A stretch of 64,000 bases of DNA from the NCBI RefSeq assembly GCF_047495875.1, contig NC_092458.1, positions 4,981,939-5,045,938 on the forward strand, read 5' to 3'. Source of the stretch: Pithys albifrons albifrons (Eukaryota > Chordata > Aves > Passeriformes > Thamnophilidae). Below the pieces are notes generated by a model, which was given only the letters and a program-made list of their open reading frames with translations, had not been told where the DNA came from and made no database searches. Below are positions 13,701-27,310 of the stretch, piece after piece. The position numbers were made by a program, and so were the translations under genes. The stretch's first letter is position 1. Each line of letters starts with the position of its first letter.

Positions 13701-15942
13701 ATAATTAAAATGAAAGATCTGGCAAAGAGCCTGGTTTAGAGCAAAACACTAGTATACAGACTTCCTACAGCCAAGCAATGACCCAAACCCACAATGAAGT
13801 GGTCCATCATAGAAAGAAAGCAAGGAAATGGCTTCCTTCAGATGTTGCACAAGGAAGACATGAAAACATGCCAGGTATCTGATATCTGCTTGAAGCCTCC
13901 AGAGTAATTGTGCTTATCATCTTGTGACATTAGCACATGCTACCTTGGTATCAAGCCCTTTGCAAGAGCTGCTATCTCAGAGCAGATTGCCAGTGACAAT
14001 GATCATTTTTGCTTATTTTAGTAGAGTAACTGCAATTACTGGCATCAGCAGGTATCAGACTATTTCCAGCAAAGGTGTTTGGCTCCTGAGCTCTAATTTA
14101 GTTCATGTCACTGAGACTAGGAAATATAATTTTGTTTCCTGCAGCTTCTGGTGTGTATCAGGCTCGAGCTTCAGCCAGGTATTTCAGGGATTTTTGGAGC
14201 TGTGTAGAACTTCACATTTAATCACAGCCTCCTGCCATGACATTGGTGAATGATTTGTCCAAACATTAAAAAGAGGATTATAGCTTATTGACTCAGAAGA
14301 GGACACTCAGCAACACAAACTGGCCAGCTACTTACACACTGAAATGCTCCAAACAGCAGTACCAGCCAAGTACCATCTGGTTTAGGTTTTTGGATGAAAC
14401 ATTCATTTTCAACTGGATTTCCAAACATCAGACCTTGAAGAGTTCATTTATAAACCACATGTGAAGCAAGCTGTCAGTAGGCAGCATGTTGTTCTGGGTT
14501 GGGGTGGGCAGCAGCAACCTTCCACTGTCACCAGCATCTGCTCTCTCTTCTAGGACAATTGACTTAAGTGTTGACGTAGACACATTAAAAGATTATAAAG
14601 GACAGAAAAGGCATATAGCTTAACCACATCTTATTTTAGTCAACCAGTTACAGATCATCTCATATTACCCTCTGCTACTTCTTTTCTTTCTTCCAGTTAT
14701 TCCTTAGCTGCTTTATTGACAATACTAAGGCCTGAGTTTACTAATCTTGTCACATTTATAATCACTATTCTTCATGTGAAAGTAAGACAAGAAGGAATTT
14801 CCTACTCACCTGAGGAGGCTCCAACCTTTACTGTTCACAGGGTCAAGAACTACCATCTGAATGAAGGTGTGTTAGTCTAAATCAATGGCCTCAGCCATGT
14901 CAACATCCTGCATGTGTTAAACTTGATGAACTTTGATCAATCCCATTGCAGTGCCTAATGTTAAGCACTTATTTAACATTTTTCAGATTACTTACACATA
15001 TAAATACAATATTATATACTGCATTAATTGGCCCCGCTGAGGATTCTAATCTAAGAAAAACTGCAAACACTAGAAGCAAAGAAACAAGGATTTTGCTGCA
15101 ACTAAGCAAATTTCCAGGAAGTATAGATAGACATTCATCATGGGGAAAATGCAGTAACTCAGTCCTTAAGAAGCATAAATGATGGCCCAGATATATGCCA
15201 GAACAGGAAAACAGGTGAGACAGAAGGCCACAGACAGAAGACAGGGGACAGGGGTGCAAGGAGGGAGGTATCAAGCACCACATGGATATGGTAGGTGTTG
15301 TAATGAACTTTAAACATATAATAAGTATATAATATAACCATATATCTCATTCTTCTCCAAAATATATTGGAGCTTTTTGATATAAAAAATAAACCCAAAG
15401 GCTGTTATTTTTATGTGTGTTTTATGGAAGAAGTTACAAAGACACAACAGAGTGCTCAGGAACATTTGATGTGGCAGCCAGAGAAAGTGCACTGTCCCTA
15501 TACCATGTGTCTGAAATTGGTCTCCTGTCATTTAGATTCAAGCTATGTAGAATTTTGTGGCATTATACTAAGAAAAAAGTCTAGGAGGCTAAGCACTAGC
15601 AGTGTCCAGTAGGAGCAAATCTTGGGGAAGGAAAAGAAACATCCTCAGGAATACATTAAAACAAATCGATAGATCTCAACAAAGGAAAAATTAGGTCTAC
15701 AGTCCTGGGAAAATGAGTTTAACAAAACTTTTTGACATCTTCCAATAAAGGAGGTAATAAACAGGACGTGACACCTTCCGTGAGGAATCAGATTTGTGGC
15801 AAAGCAGCACATAATGCAGACATATTGTGAAGTAGCTACTTCATATGTTTAATGATTATGTCTATCCTTTCTATCTCCACCTCAAATCCTGCCCAGTCTG
15901 GAGGAAGTTCTCAATCTGCTTTCTTATGTCATTTAGCTATTT
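7784..15942. other. AT-rich non-coding stretch, no gene recognised
   Basis: No repeat boundary, RNA gene or exon is recognised here. Short frames exist (9140-9340, 10917-11165, 13105-13434, 14969-15283) but none shows a known domain, and several overlap frames on the other strand. The one structural feature that stands out is an 11-bp inverted repeat near 11216-11251, listed separately. Confidence 0.6.
11216..11251. repeat. AT-rich inverted repeat (11-bp perfect arms)
   Basis: TTTTTATGCAT at 11216-11226 is followed after 14 bases by its reverse complement ATGCATAAAAA at 11241-11251. Further ATGCAT copies lie within and next to it. It could form a small hairpin in single-stranded DNA or RNA. 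The arms are AT-rich, so chance is a fair explanation. Confidence 0.7.
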
Positions 15943-16581
15943 CTCCTTGTCTTGGTTTAAGATAAACAACTGCCAACCCCCGCCCAAGCACAGAGAGAAA
16001 AGCCTCCCTCCTAACACCAGGGAAAGGGAGGAAAAGAGAGGGGAAAGGAAAAAAAACCACTTCAAACCGCGTTTATACTAAATCTACATATATTTTTACA
16101 GAAAGAAAGAGACAGTTAGAAGAGAGTACAAACATACACTCACACAAGTCTGCAACAACAAGTTCCCCACCTCAACTTCATAACGAACACACAAACTTTA
16201 CTGTCCTAACTACACATTACTTAAGAAAAACCTTATTCCCCAGGGAGACAAACCCAAGCAGAAAGGAGAGACCCAGAACAACACAGTTTACTTTCCTGAG
16301 ATACCCTGTGAGCCAATGGTGGGCCTGGTCCTCTCCATCCCCCCTGGGACAGCATCGTGTGTCCTCCCAAGAGGAGGGCTGAGAAGCGACTGCCTTAACC
16401 ACTCCCACACTGGTTCCTACTGCCCTGGAGATGATGTCATAATGTGGGATGGAATACAAAATTACTGGCTAGAAGAGGTCAGCTGTTAGCCCAGCCCAGC
16501 TCAAGTCAGCTGACAGCTTCAGCCTAGTCCAGACTTCAGAGCCCAAATCTAGGCCCACCTAGGTGAACCCATAACACTCCT
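15943..16581 (-). mobile_element. Solo LTR (ERVL-like) with 5-bp target duplication CTCCT
   Basis: The LTR is 15948-16576 (629 bp), bounded by TGTCTTGG on the left and ATAACA on the right, with perfect CTCCT copies at 15943-15947 and 16577-16581. Read on the minus strand it starts TGTTATGGGTTCACC, resembling the start (TGTAATGGTTTGACC) of the plus-strand LTR at 55248. The other ends also align loosely (TTTTTTTTCCTTTCC, then a G-rich run and AAACC..GACA). The two are therefore probably related subfamilies, and the element's sense is minus. No viral coding sequence is attached. Confidence 0.87.
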
Positions 16582-19500
16582 TTAAAAGCTGATGGTCAGG
16601 AATGGGTTTTATGATTCAAACAATTGTGAAATGCCGTAGCCTCCAGAAGAATAACTCTTTCACACCTACACTGTCACACATTACCATTTCTATCATGGTA
16701 CTTAGAAACAATGAGTACATAAGGTTCATCATCAAGGTCATCTAGGGAAGGAAAGACACAAGTATGTCCAAGGTCAATTATGTAAAATCTCATTGTTTAA
16801 ATAACCTTACAGAATGTAAAATACCATAAAAGGTATTTGTTCTTCTTCCAGAAGCTCAGACAATGTACTTTGAGAGAGTTAATAGTGCTTCTATACTCAG
16901 ATACTCAGCCCAGATTTTTTGTGACAGCCTTTAGCTGGGAGAAAGTGGAGGAACCAGTGGAGCTCTGCTCCAGCCTTTGGTTTAATCTTCTATGCTGCAA
17001 GATATGCATGAAAACCTATGGATAATTTAGTGAGTTTATTTTTTTGGCTATTCTTCATAACTCTTCTTTATTACTCAGCCAACAGTTTTGCATGGGTAAA
17101 ACTTGATGCTATACTATATACTTCATGGGAGATTTTTAGAAAAAAGATAGGATGACATATATTCAATCATAGCAAATAACTACAATGTTTTATATATATA
17201 TATACACACATAGCTTTAATGGTGGCTTCTCTTCATATGCTTCCAGGAGAGATAAATGACTGATTATATTTTTGTCACACGTAAGGGAACATTAGTCACT
17301 CCTAATTGGAAAATATGAGTTGATGCTTAGGGGTTCCACACTACAGAAACCTGAGGCTTGTGCAGTACAGCCTTGGTAGTGTATTTGGCCCCATGCAGGA
17401 AAACCTTTTATTCTAATTAACATTCTGCACTCCAAGGCGAAAACCAGAGATCCTTTTCAAATCAGCATATACATTTTGCACTAAAGTTCCATTTATAATT
17501 AGTATGTAACAGGAGTAATTTTTTTAAGCTACATTCTTTCTCATTTGCACTATAAATGGAAGGATTTTTCCATGTAAATTAACATTCCAAGAAATACCCT
17601 TCCATTGACACTGTGCCATAGATTTTCCTTCTTAAATTAAGTTTGGAAAATTTAAAATCAAAAAATGTTTAAACAGATATAGAACAAATCAACAAAGTAA
17701 GGAAGCAAAGAGAAGCTAAAACATGTAACTCCCCAGCCACCTTTCTTGCGCAAATTTTCCTGACTCATCCTCTGGTTTTCATCTTTTGTGGGCTCATTCC
17801 ACAAGTTTAATTATTAAGGTCTTATTTTCACACACAAAAGAGGAGAAAGAGGAGTAAATGTGCCTTGGAAAGAACACAGCACCACCTAAAACAGTGCAAA
17901 TTATTCCTTCCTAACAATTAAAATATGGACCATCATTAAACTCTGGTTCAGGCAGTGCAACATTTACTCACTAAATATTCCTGAACTGAGTTATTTCTTG
18001 AAGCAGCTGAAACCTACTGAAATGAATAGAGATTTCCAAGCTGGCTTTCTTCTGTTGCCTGTTTCTTGTCATATAATTTTTTCTCACAGTTTGAGATATG
18101 ATCTGCAAGTGTGTTTTGCTTTCCCCTCATAACCTAAATACCACAAGAAATATTTCAAATGTTCATATACTTCAGATATTCATACGCACCAGTTCTTCAC
18201 AGACAGAAAAACTGTGCAGGATAGTACAGAATTCTTAGAGGGTCAAGACGTGCATTTGTAAGCTTTTCAAAAAACAAATTATTTCATAATCCAGATAATA
18301 GTAATACAGTAAGTACCTAAACTGTGTTTCTGTGTAGTTCAATCTGCATGTAATAGCCTACCAATGTTTGATAGCAAACTACTGTCCAAGACCATTAAAT
18401 GGAAATATCAAAATTACTCCTTTATCCACAACAATCACTCTTTTGTGTTTCTCTAATATTTTAATAAAATATAGGGTGTGTTCATGGTGTACACTTTACA
18501 ACAAAATTAAAATGATGTTGTCTGCCAAAATTACACCTCTGCGGGGGCTTACAGTTTTGGTCACTGTATGGAACTGACCTTTGAGAAGGTCAGACTGTCT
18601 TCCCTATAGCAAATCTGTGGATATTTCATATTCTTATTGTGTACATAGGGAGGAGTTATTACTGTAGTCTTTTAGGGCTAATAAAAATCCTCTAATATGA
18701 GACTCATTTATGATTAATTAGCCTCTCTACTATAATTTTTTGCTTGGTTTCCAGAGCACAGCATTTGGTAGGGAATGGATGACTAGCTGCAAATATTGTA
18801 AATGTGTGCTGGGGGAATATTTGAACATTTGTTCAAATTTGCTTTAAGATTTTATGCTGCTACCCTTCTCCATACTTTCTGAGCAGAAAATTCTCAAAAG
18901 AGAATTTTCATTTTACTGTGTTCGCAAGTCTTCACAAGTTTGTTCCCCACACAGATGAAGCACTTTAGTTTCATTAATGCAAAAACTTGCAGAAAGGCAG
19001 TATTTAGTTTAAGCTAGCTAAAAATGGTGTCAACTGCAAACTTTTAATTTTATATTAGTTCTTAATACCGCAATCAGCATGAAGCTGGGTATTTGTATGA
19101 GTCATGCTGTGGTGTCATGTTTCCCAAACAGCCAGCACAGTGGAAACTCAATATTAGTCTAAACCATATTTATTGTCTATACTTTTTAAAAATTATATAC
19201 TTGTAAGTTAGGTTGTTAGGAACTAATCAGTAGAACCATTTATATAGCTGACAAACCAAGAATATATAACAAACCACCAATGACACCTTGTGTAGTTTTT
19301 GAGTCCTGACTGGATAATTCGTACTGTAATGAGCACACCCCAAAATTGTGTGCCACTTCTGGGTTACAGTGAATTTAATAGTGCTTAAATTATTAAGCAG
19401 GGGAAATATTCACATAAGAGGTCAGTTCTGAAGCACAAGTAATAGTTTCCAGATATAAAGCAATAAACTGAACGCTCATATTGAACCATTCAGGAAAACT

Positions 19501-22500
19501 CAATAGCTTTTGCAAATGTATACAAGTAATTTCAAATTAGATTGTTAAAAGCAGCAAAAATGGGTATCAGTTGCCTCAGCACAAATACCTAGTGTCTTTC
19601 TGGATTCCCCCAGGTATCTGAGATATCTGTGAGTGTTGGCAAGTACTACCCAGCACTCAGGGGGAAGTAGCATCTTTTTGGTACAGGCAAGTGGGAACAC
19701 ACCTTGACAGTCTAAACTAGTAAAAATGGTCCGTGTTATGGCAACTGAACCCCAATCTCAACACCTTAGATGACATGTAGTGACAAAATATATGTTTCTC
19801 AAAACATTAGTGAGAAAGAATCAATCTTCACCATAATTAAAATTCTCCTGGCAAACTCTAAATACAAAGTTAAATTTTAATTTAGTAAAAACTAGGCCAG
19901 CTCTTCTCTTCTTGCCACAGTCAAAACGCATCACTATGAGGACAGTGCTTTCTCTGTTCTTTTTACCACTATTAACTGTTCATCTTTCTTTTATTGCTAC
20001 CTGAAATAGAATCACACCTGAATTACTCAGACTAGAAGTTGAGAGGATATAATGTGTTGAGTAGTCACATTTTTAGAAACCAGTCTTGAAAATTTGTATG
20101 CACATTAAATGGCTGAAGTACATTTTTCTTAACACTTCAATGTATGCAGACATCTCAAATTATTCTTCTCAAGATCCTTTCAGGTTGGCACATTAGATCA
20201 TGTCTTTTCTTTATGTAAAATTAGTCATCACATCTGAAGTGCCTTTTCAAATAGTTTGAACGTTGACAGAATATTACACTGTACTGAGTATGGAGGAGAA
20301 AGTACAGGACCTCAGGTACCATAAGAATCCACTGACCTAAGCAATATGCTTAAGATATGATCAAAAGATCAGTGTGGTAAATATTAATTTTCATCCATGG
20401 AAATGGAAAGGAAATAGAGATGATTTCTAGGAAGATCTTTCAGAAATCTGGGAACAGTTTAAAGCATTAGAGTTCAGAAGGGGAATTACTATAGGAAGCC
20501 ACAGTCTGAAAAATGTATTGAATGTTACTGACTAGCATATAAGGCACACAATATAAATGTGAAGCATACCTAGATGTGTGTAAGGGAATCTTTTCCAGCA
20601 AAGACAAAACCAAAGTCAATAACTAATTTATTTCATTTTTTCTGGTTTAGTATGTCCATTAAAGCAAGACAGTGCTCAGGGCTGGACTGGAACTCACCAC
20701 CTCAAAAACTCAGTGCATGGAGAGCTTGAGGCTGCTCAATTTCATTCATCCCTAACTGAAGAGAAATACTGCAATGTTAAGTTATAAAGGAAAAAGAGCT
20801 ACTCCTCCTTTACACAATGTCACCACCAGCAAAAGGCTCTGCATTGACTGTCACAGTAATTAAAGTGCTACAGTACATAAAGATGGTCTTCCTGAAGATG
20901 GTCAGTTGTATTCCCACTCCCTGGATCTTTCTCAGTAGTAAGGACCTTGCCAGCATCCTTTTGTCCCAGAGTGAGTTATATATAACTGCAGAAGTAATCT
21001 TGTAAGAAAGGGTGTGTAGGAGGAGCAAGTTTTACAGAGGTCCTACTCAGGGATGGATGCTACTCCATTTCACATCCTTCTGCTGTCCTGTCCTTTGACC
21101 ATCTGCCACAAAGGGATTTCCTGGCTCTGAAGTACGTACAGTGCATCCTCTTCTACAGCTTCCCTTAGATTCACCCTCCTGAAAAATGATACATCTCTTT
21201 TTTCAATCTACTCGTGCTATTGGCCTCTGTAACATCCTGGAGAAAAAGGTGAAGTACTTTTAACAAACTTGTACAACAGCTATGGAGAACATTAAGGAAA
21301 CAGAAAATTATAATTTGCTCTTGCAGAGAATGGGAAACACTTCCATGATCTTGCAGCTGTGATTTAAACTCATTGCTAAAAAGCCAGAAGCCCGCCAGCT
21401 ATAAAGGGCTTGGATTTCATTTTTTCATGTACTTATCATGACCTCATTTTGTAAAATGCCAAGTAGATCTGTTCATTCATAATCCAACTTGATGCAGTGG
21501 ATGGCAGCAGGGGGTGGTTTTGGGGTGGAGGGGTTAGTTTTAGTATAATAGGACATAATGTTCCATTCTATCTTTTTCTACTTTCAATATTTTATTCATT
21601 CTATGAGAAAAAATTCAATGGGAATCTGTCAAGGACTGCAATTATGTTTTAAATTGGGATGAAAAAAGGGTATGTGTGTTTGTGAGCAAGAAAAATCATT
21701 TACATAATAACTGATGGTAATAATAACTCTCAGATACAGTCTTTATTCCCCATACCCTATCACTTGGTTGTAATTGTAAGATGGCTGCTTCTTTCTGTGC
21801 AGTACACCTAAAAATGCAGAAATTTTAATTCTTCATTTTTTAAGCAACTATCAGACAGAAAATGCTGACACCTCTTTGTCCTTAAAAATTTGCACTGCTA
21901 CCAGCTGCCATCTGCAAGGTCTCTCAAACTCAGAGTGGTGGAAAACCTCCAGGGAAAACCCATGCTTGTGACTAATGGTGGCTCTCTAGGCTTCTGTTTT
22001 CTCTGGCAATTGGACCTATTAGTCTGCTGTGGGCTCTGCTAATGAACACAAAAATTAGGAGCATTTTTTTTTCTAACTTAACTAACTTACCCAAATATTA
22101 AACCTCTAGAGAAACAAAGAATACATTTTACTATCAAAAATGTAAAATGCTTCAAAGTCAAATGTTTTACTTTTATAAGACAAAAAGTATTTCATATGTA
22201 AACCAAAACATGTTTTAATTCAGATTTTTGTTTCCAGATTTGAGAACTGTACCAAGTGTTAAATGAGAAATGAAAAATTAAAGGGAAATTTTTAAAAAAA
22301 AAGTGTCTCAAGATCTACAAATTTTAGAAGTGACTGAAAATGAAAGGGGTTTTTTAGATTTCCATTTTTGTCAAAAGGTCCCCTCCTAAAAAACTTCTTT
22401 TGTGTCTACCTTAAGCACAATTTATTGCAAAAAGTTAAAAATGCATTTTTCCTGCTTTTTAGTGCATAACATCTAGTTTAGCAGGTGATGAATAAGAAAT

Positions 22501-22727
22501 TAGATGTCATTCATTCCCTTTGTCTTTCCAAATGCTGAAGTCAGGATGATCCTTCATAGGAATGCATCCACTCAGGAAAGAACTTAAGGAGAAGTATAAT
22601 GATTTATGCACATTCTTTGTCATAAGAATCACCTTGATAGTTTTATCCTCTGCCTCAAAATTTCATTCCATTTTCTGTGGTCCTATTCAGAGTCCACCAG
22701 ATCACTCAGCCTTCATCTTCATGTACA
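16582..22727. other. AT-rich non-coding stretch, no gene recognised
   Basis: Mostly AT-rich unique-looking sequence with a short TA/CA microsatellite near 17190-17209. Frames such as 16837-17025, 18368-18577 and 20817-21005 are short, and the last is paired with an opposite-strand frame. No LTR, LINE, SINE, RNA gene or credible exon was recognised. Confidence 0.6.
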
Positions 22728-22780
22728 GTTGGACTCCATTATATTAAATGTCTTTTCCAACATAAAGGATTCTGTGATTC
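22728..22780 (+). mobile_element. CR1 LINE 3'-terminal stub
   Basis: The sequence follows the last about 50 bases of avian CR1 elements: GTTGGACT, then a variable part, CTTTTCCAAC, then the terminal octamer ATTCTGTG followed by ATTC at 22769-22780. Only the extreme 3' end is recognisable, consistent with the strong 5' truncation usual for CR1 retroposition. The frames overlapping it are incidental. Confidence 0.72.
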
Positions 22781-25700
22781 AAAGGACAATGTCTGGCTCA
22801 CTCTGTACATGAGTGAAGATCTTCCCCAATGCAGAGCCCTGGCCTCAGAGGATGTCAATTGTAGTGCTTATAAAACCCATTTGACCTGGAATGATCATTA
22901 CCTTTAAGGAATATGCAACTAAAAGTTATGATGTTAATGGTGTGGTAAAAGTTTGGGGTTTTTTTCAGTTAGGCAGATTATTTACCATTGTAAGATAAAT
23001 TAGACTCTAGATTTCAGCCTAGCTTTTTGACAGGTCGTGTTATTTTATGGGATTTTCCACAGTTCAGCTGAAAATGCTGCTCAGTATTCTGAGTAACCAA
23101 CACTGCCTTCTGACAGCTCAAAAATTCACCACTTCAGTTTATGTTAAAATAATTTTTGCAATAGTAATCATCAACACTGAGGAAAATGAGTTTTACATTA
23201 AATAATCACACTCTTGAGAGGCTGTGGCCACACAGCTGGCTCTCAGCTGGCTTCAAATAGCTGAAATGTAGCTATTGCAGAGAAAGGATGTCTCTTGTCT
23301 TCTCCTATAAATTAAAACTAAAATAGAAACAATTTTTTTCAGATCTATTTTTCATATATGTGCAAAGTTGCATGCCCATACTCACTAAACATGGAAGAAA
23401 GTACATCATACCAATACACAAGATTAATCTATGTTATGAAAATGGTTCTGGGTTTGGTTTTCTCTGTTTGGTGGAAAGAGAGAAACACTGATGCCAGCAA
23501 TATTCTTCCAAACACAATCAAAGAGTGTGCTTTTTGTATCAGGATTAAATGCCCAGCACACGATATATCACATGCCAAATTTTGCCCAGAAATGAAAGAT
23601 ATACCTTCTGGCATCTGTATCTGACATAACTAGGTAGTCCCAGTGCTCAGCCAGAAAGGTGTCTTCCAAGAGCAGCTCCCTGAAGGCAGGATGGAGAGTG
23701 AGAAATGGCTGTGCCACAGAAGATGTGCTGCCTCTCTAAAGCTACACAATAACCCTGGGGGAAGCAGCCACCTTTCTCTAAACACTCCTCTATCCTGCAA
23801 GAAACCTCCTCCTGTCTCTTCCCCCTGCAATATTTCCCCACTCACCAGGTTCTTCCCACCTACAAGGAGGGAAGACAAGGGCAGGTGTCCAACAAGAGCA
23901 GAGGGCTCAGAAGGTGCTATGCTGGTCGAGCTAGAAAAGCCTGTTGCTGCCTCCTCACATGTGGGCTAATTGGGCAGTCTCTTTCCCCCAAAACCTGTAA
24001 CCTACACAGCTGCATACTTTGCTTCATGGACCTCCTTGTTGTCCTGGGGAGCCCAATTTACCACTGTTTTTGAACAGAGACCAGTGTGGGCCACCAGGTA
24101 CAAGTTGCAGTGAGGAGAAGGTGACCATTGTTAGCTTCTTAACCATTCTAATTTCCTTACCTTTACTAATTTTTCAGCAACATGTACCCAGCAGAATATA
24201 CCCTGAAAATGAATCTTAGAAATTCCCATTCCAGAGGTAAAGAGGCAATGGCAGAGACCTGGTTAACAGTCCAAATGGTAACACAGATCCATGGGATTTA
24301 TAAGGCTCTGCTGCTGCTTCTGTTCAGCCTGCTGAACTTTACCTTTTCCAATACAGAACAGTGTTGTTAATAATACACCTGTTCTGAAATTGCAATAAGG
24401 CTAGTGAAGGGAATTTGATCTATCAAGGGATAATAATTTCCTAGAGGGGAATAAAGGCACCTGGCTACCTTCTGCTGTCAAAATTTAATGTTAGCATTGA
24501 TAACAACACCATCCCCCCCACCTTACATAATGCTTACTTAATAATTTAATTGTCCAGATAATCTTCTCACACAGTTTATGTTTTTCCCTCTAACTGGATG
24601 CCTAGCACCATTATTGTTTTTCATAAACACCCTGAAGCAGCACTCCCTTCAAACTGCAAGGTTCCAACAAAGTGCTTTGCTTTGCTTAATTCTATGGAAA
24701 CATCTATCTCACACCAAAATGGCTTTGATCAAGAAGCACTGTCTAACTACTCACTTTGGTTGTGTTCAGCAAGATATTTTGACTCATGCCCTATGTTTAA
24801 GCCTTTGTAAAGTCCCACAGATCCTCCCTTAACTGGTCGATAAAGATTAATTCAGTGCTTGAAAGATACACTCAGAGCTCTCAACTGCTGAATTACGACT
24901 TTACCTTCCTAAGGTTCTACTTTTTGGGTGAGCAATATTATGTAACGTTGTTGGGTGGAGGTGTTTCTCTCAATGTGTGTCAGTGGAATGAGGACCTGCA
25001 GCTCTTCCTCATGCTCTGGATACAGGCCTTAATGTTTTGCCATTGAAAAGAAAAAAAAAAAAGAAAAAATCTTAATTTCAACATTTAGATCCTCCTCTCT
25101 CATTCTTTCACTTCTGACAGTGTGTCAAAATCTAAACCTTCAAGAGAAAAAAGTGCCTACATAGAAAACAATGTCGGACTGATGAACAAAGCAATTGTAT
25201 TCCAAAAGTTCCCAAATCAGCATGAAGATTGCTTACAAATTGGTTATTTTGCCAGTCACATTTCTGCAACAGCATGTTTTTACAGGGTAGATTGCTCATT
25301 TGCTTCCTTTGCCACATTAGAACATAAGCTTTTCTTCTTTCACAAAGTGTCCTGGCCATTACCTCCAAACAAATGAGTGCATTTGGATAATATCAATTTG
25401 TATGCTAATAATATTGCTTGCATTTGCACCTATGCTAACACACAAGACCAGGTTATAGCCAATTCCCATTTCTTCTCTTTTAAGACACTTGAGGAGTGAT
25501 AGTTCTAAAGACTATGGACTCTCTTCTCATTTCCTCTTCCCAGCATTGCCAAAGTCTATAACCTAAGCTGCTTCAGCTCATATTAAAAACATTCAAAAAC
25601 CTGAGACTTCTTGCACAGAGTCATGACTTTTGTATGCAGCAAAAACTGTGGTTGCTTTAGGCAAACTTATGCTTCCTGTTTATTAGTGCAAGCTATTAGC

Positions 25701-26404
25701 ACATTTGCTTCATCTTGAATAATGCTAACATTCATTTTTTACATTTCAACCCATCAGTAATGCCTTGTTGGGGTTTCTGTCTTTGCTTGTGACAGGATAG
25801 CTCAGGAGATACCTCGGATGCTTTCATATATAAGACATGGGAAGCTGTACAAACTGTACTCTCAGTGCAAGTGTCCCAGCACTGTCCTGGAAATGTATGG
25901 AAACACTATGTCTGTTCTCCCACAGTAAGACTCCATTTCAGAAGATGAAGAACTACTGAAATGATTTCTTGAAATAGTAACCCAAATTATAATTCAATTT
26001 GAACATGAGATGTAAAGCTGGAAACCATTCTGGAGCTAGAACTAACTTTCATACCAAGGTTTCTGACACTACAATAGTAGAGAAAATTCACCTGTAGAAG
26101 GTTGGAAAATACTCATATAGAATAAAATTTTCTCAGGAAGGTGAAACTGTGCTTGTGCAACGTGTTGACTTTGTACAAGCTTTGGACAGCTTTCCCAATG
26201 ACAGCCTATAAATTAATCTAATAAGAACACAAATTATCCTTTTTCCAGATGATATTCCTCAGTTTCTCTGTCACCAGTCTTTCAGGTGAAACTCCTTTGA
26301 CTTCCTCTCACTCGCTGGCCCCACTTCTGTGGCTAAATCATGCTCATTAGCCAAATTACAGATTTAAAATATAAGTCCAATTTCATAATAAAAATATTAT
26401 ATAT
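22781..26404. other. Non-coding stretch, no gene recognised
   Basis: Unique-looking sequence, with a GC-richer patch at about 23640-24110 that holds overlapping frames on both strands (for example 23643-23969 plus and 23630-23878 minus). None has a recognisable domain or flanking splice pattern that I trust. An A-rich run lies at about 25048-25068. Confidence 0.55.
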
Positions 26405-26428
26405 TTATATATATATATATATATATAT
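26405..26428. repeat. (TA)n microsatellite
   Basis: An uninterrupted TA/AT dinucleotide run of about 11 units, preceded by ATATTT. Such runs are usually length-variable between individuals. Confidence 0.9.
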
Positions 26429-26689
26429 TATTGAGGATTTCTCTTTTTGATATTCAACAAGTTGTTGAACATGAGCTAACTGCCATCTTTGTCTGAATCT
26501 GCAGCAGTAAGACATGAGAAACAATCAGAGTAAGAAACAATGCTAAGGATCTGACACCAACACTATACTTGTTCTGGGACTTCTGCATCAGACTATCTGC
26601 AATCAGCTCCCACAGACTGGATGTGTCTTAGTGGCAGGAGCACACAAGGGCACCATCAGGCCTGTTTTATCTGTGATGCCGAAAGGGTT

Positions 26690-27310
26690 TTTGTTCTGAT
26701 TTTCACATTTTGTAGATTTTAGGAACACAGTAGTTGTAGGTTTTTAGAGGGTTAATATTTCTAACAGTTTAAGTTTAATGCCTTTCTATCACTACCCCTG
26801 TCCCAGAACAGGGAGCTCAAATTCCTTCAGTTAATTAATCTTGTTTAGACTCCTTTCCAAGGTAAAGAGCTGAAGGATATCAGAAGGCCTACAGAATGAA
26901 ACATAAACATAGGTCAGAGTGACCCAAAAGCCAGAACTGGATGAACTCCAAGAGACCTTTGTGTGCCTGAGGAAGAGGAGCTGATGAAGACAGAGGGTCT
27001 TGACGACCCCAGACCCAATTCCAGGGGTTGGACCAGGGGTGGAACCGGGGCTGGACTGAGAAATGTGTAAAGCAATGATTGGAGGGATCTTATTATAAAA
27101 GCCATGGAAACAAGAACTGGGGCACATGCATGTCATCCTGTATTCCTGTGGGCTGTAGGCCCTGTGATATTAAAGGACCTTTACTTTTTATCTTACCCTA
27201 CACTAACGTGGCTCGAAGTCCTGTTTTCGGGGAGAGGGGTCATTCATGGCATCATCTGAAAGGAACCCCTTTCTCCAAACCTGCCCATAATGTGTGAACA
27301 AAAACACACT
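26690..27310 (+). mobile_element. Probable ERV LTR, boundaries uncertain
   Basis: This block has LTR-like organisation on the plus strand. A promoter-like TTATAAAA at 27093-27100 is followed about 70 bases later by a poly(A)-type ATTAAA at 27169-27174. Next comes a T-rich then G-rich segment (GGGGAGAGGGG near 27229-27239) that resembles an R-U5 region. Several TGT starts around 26714-26739 and CA ends around 27298-27308 are possible, but I could not find a matching target duplication, so the edges are approximate. The minus-strand frame at 26831-27136 is inside the block and has no known domain. It could instead be an unrelated promoter-like sequence. Confidence 0.45.

Noticed and set aside
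26453..26469. Hairpin TTCAACAA-G-TTGTTGAA as an RNA element or terminator
   Set aside because: Eight-base arms with a one-base loop are expected by chance in AT-rich DNA, and no transcript context is seen.
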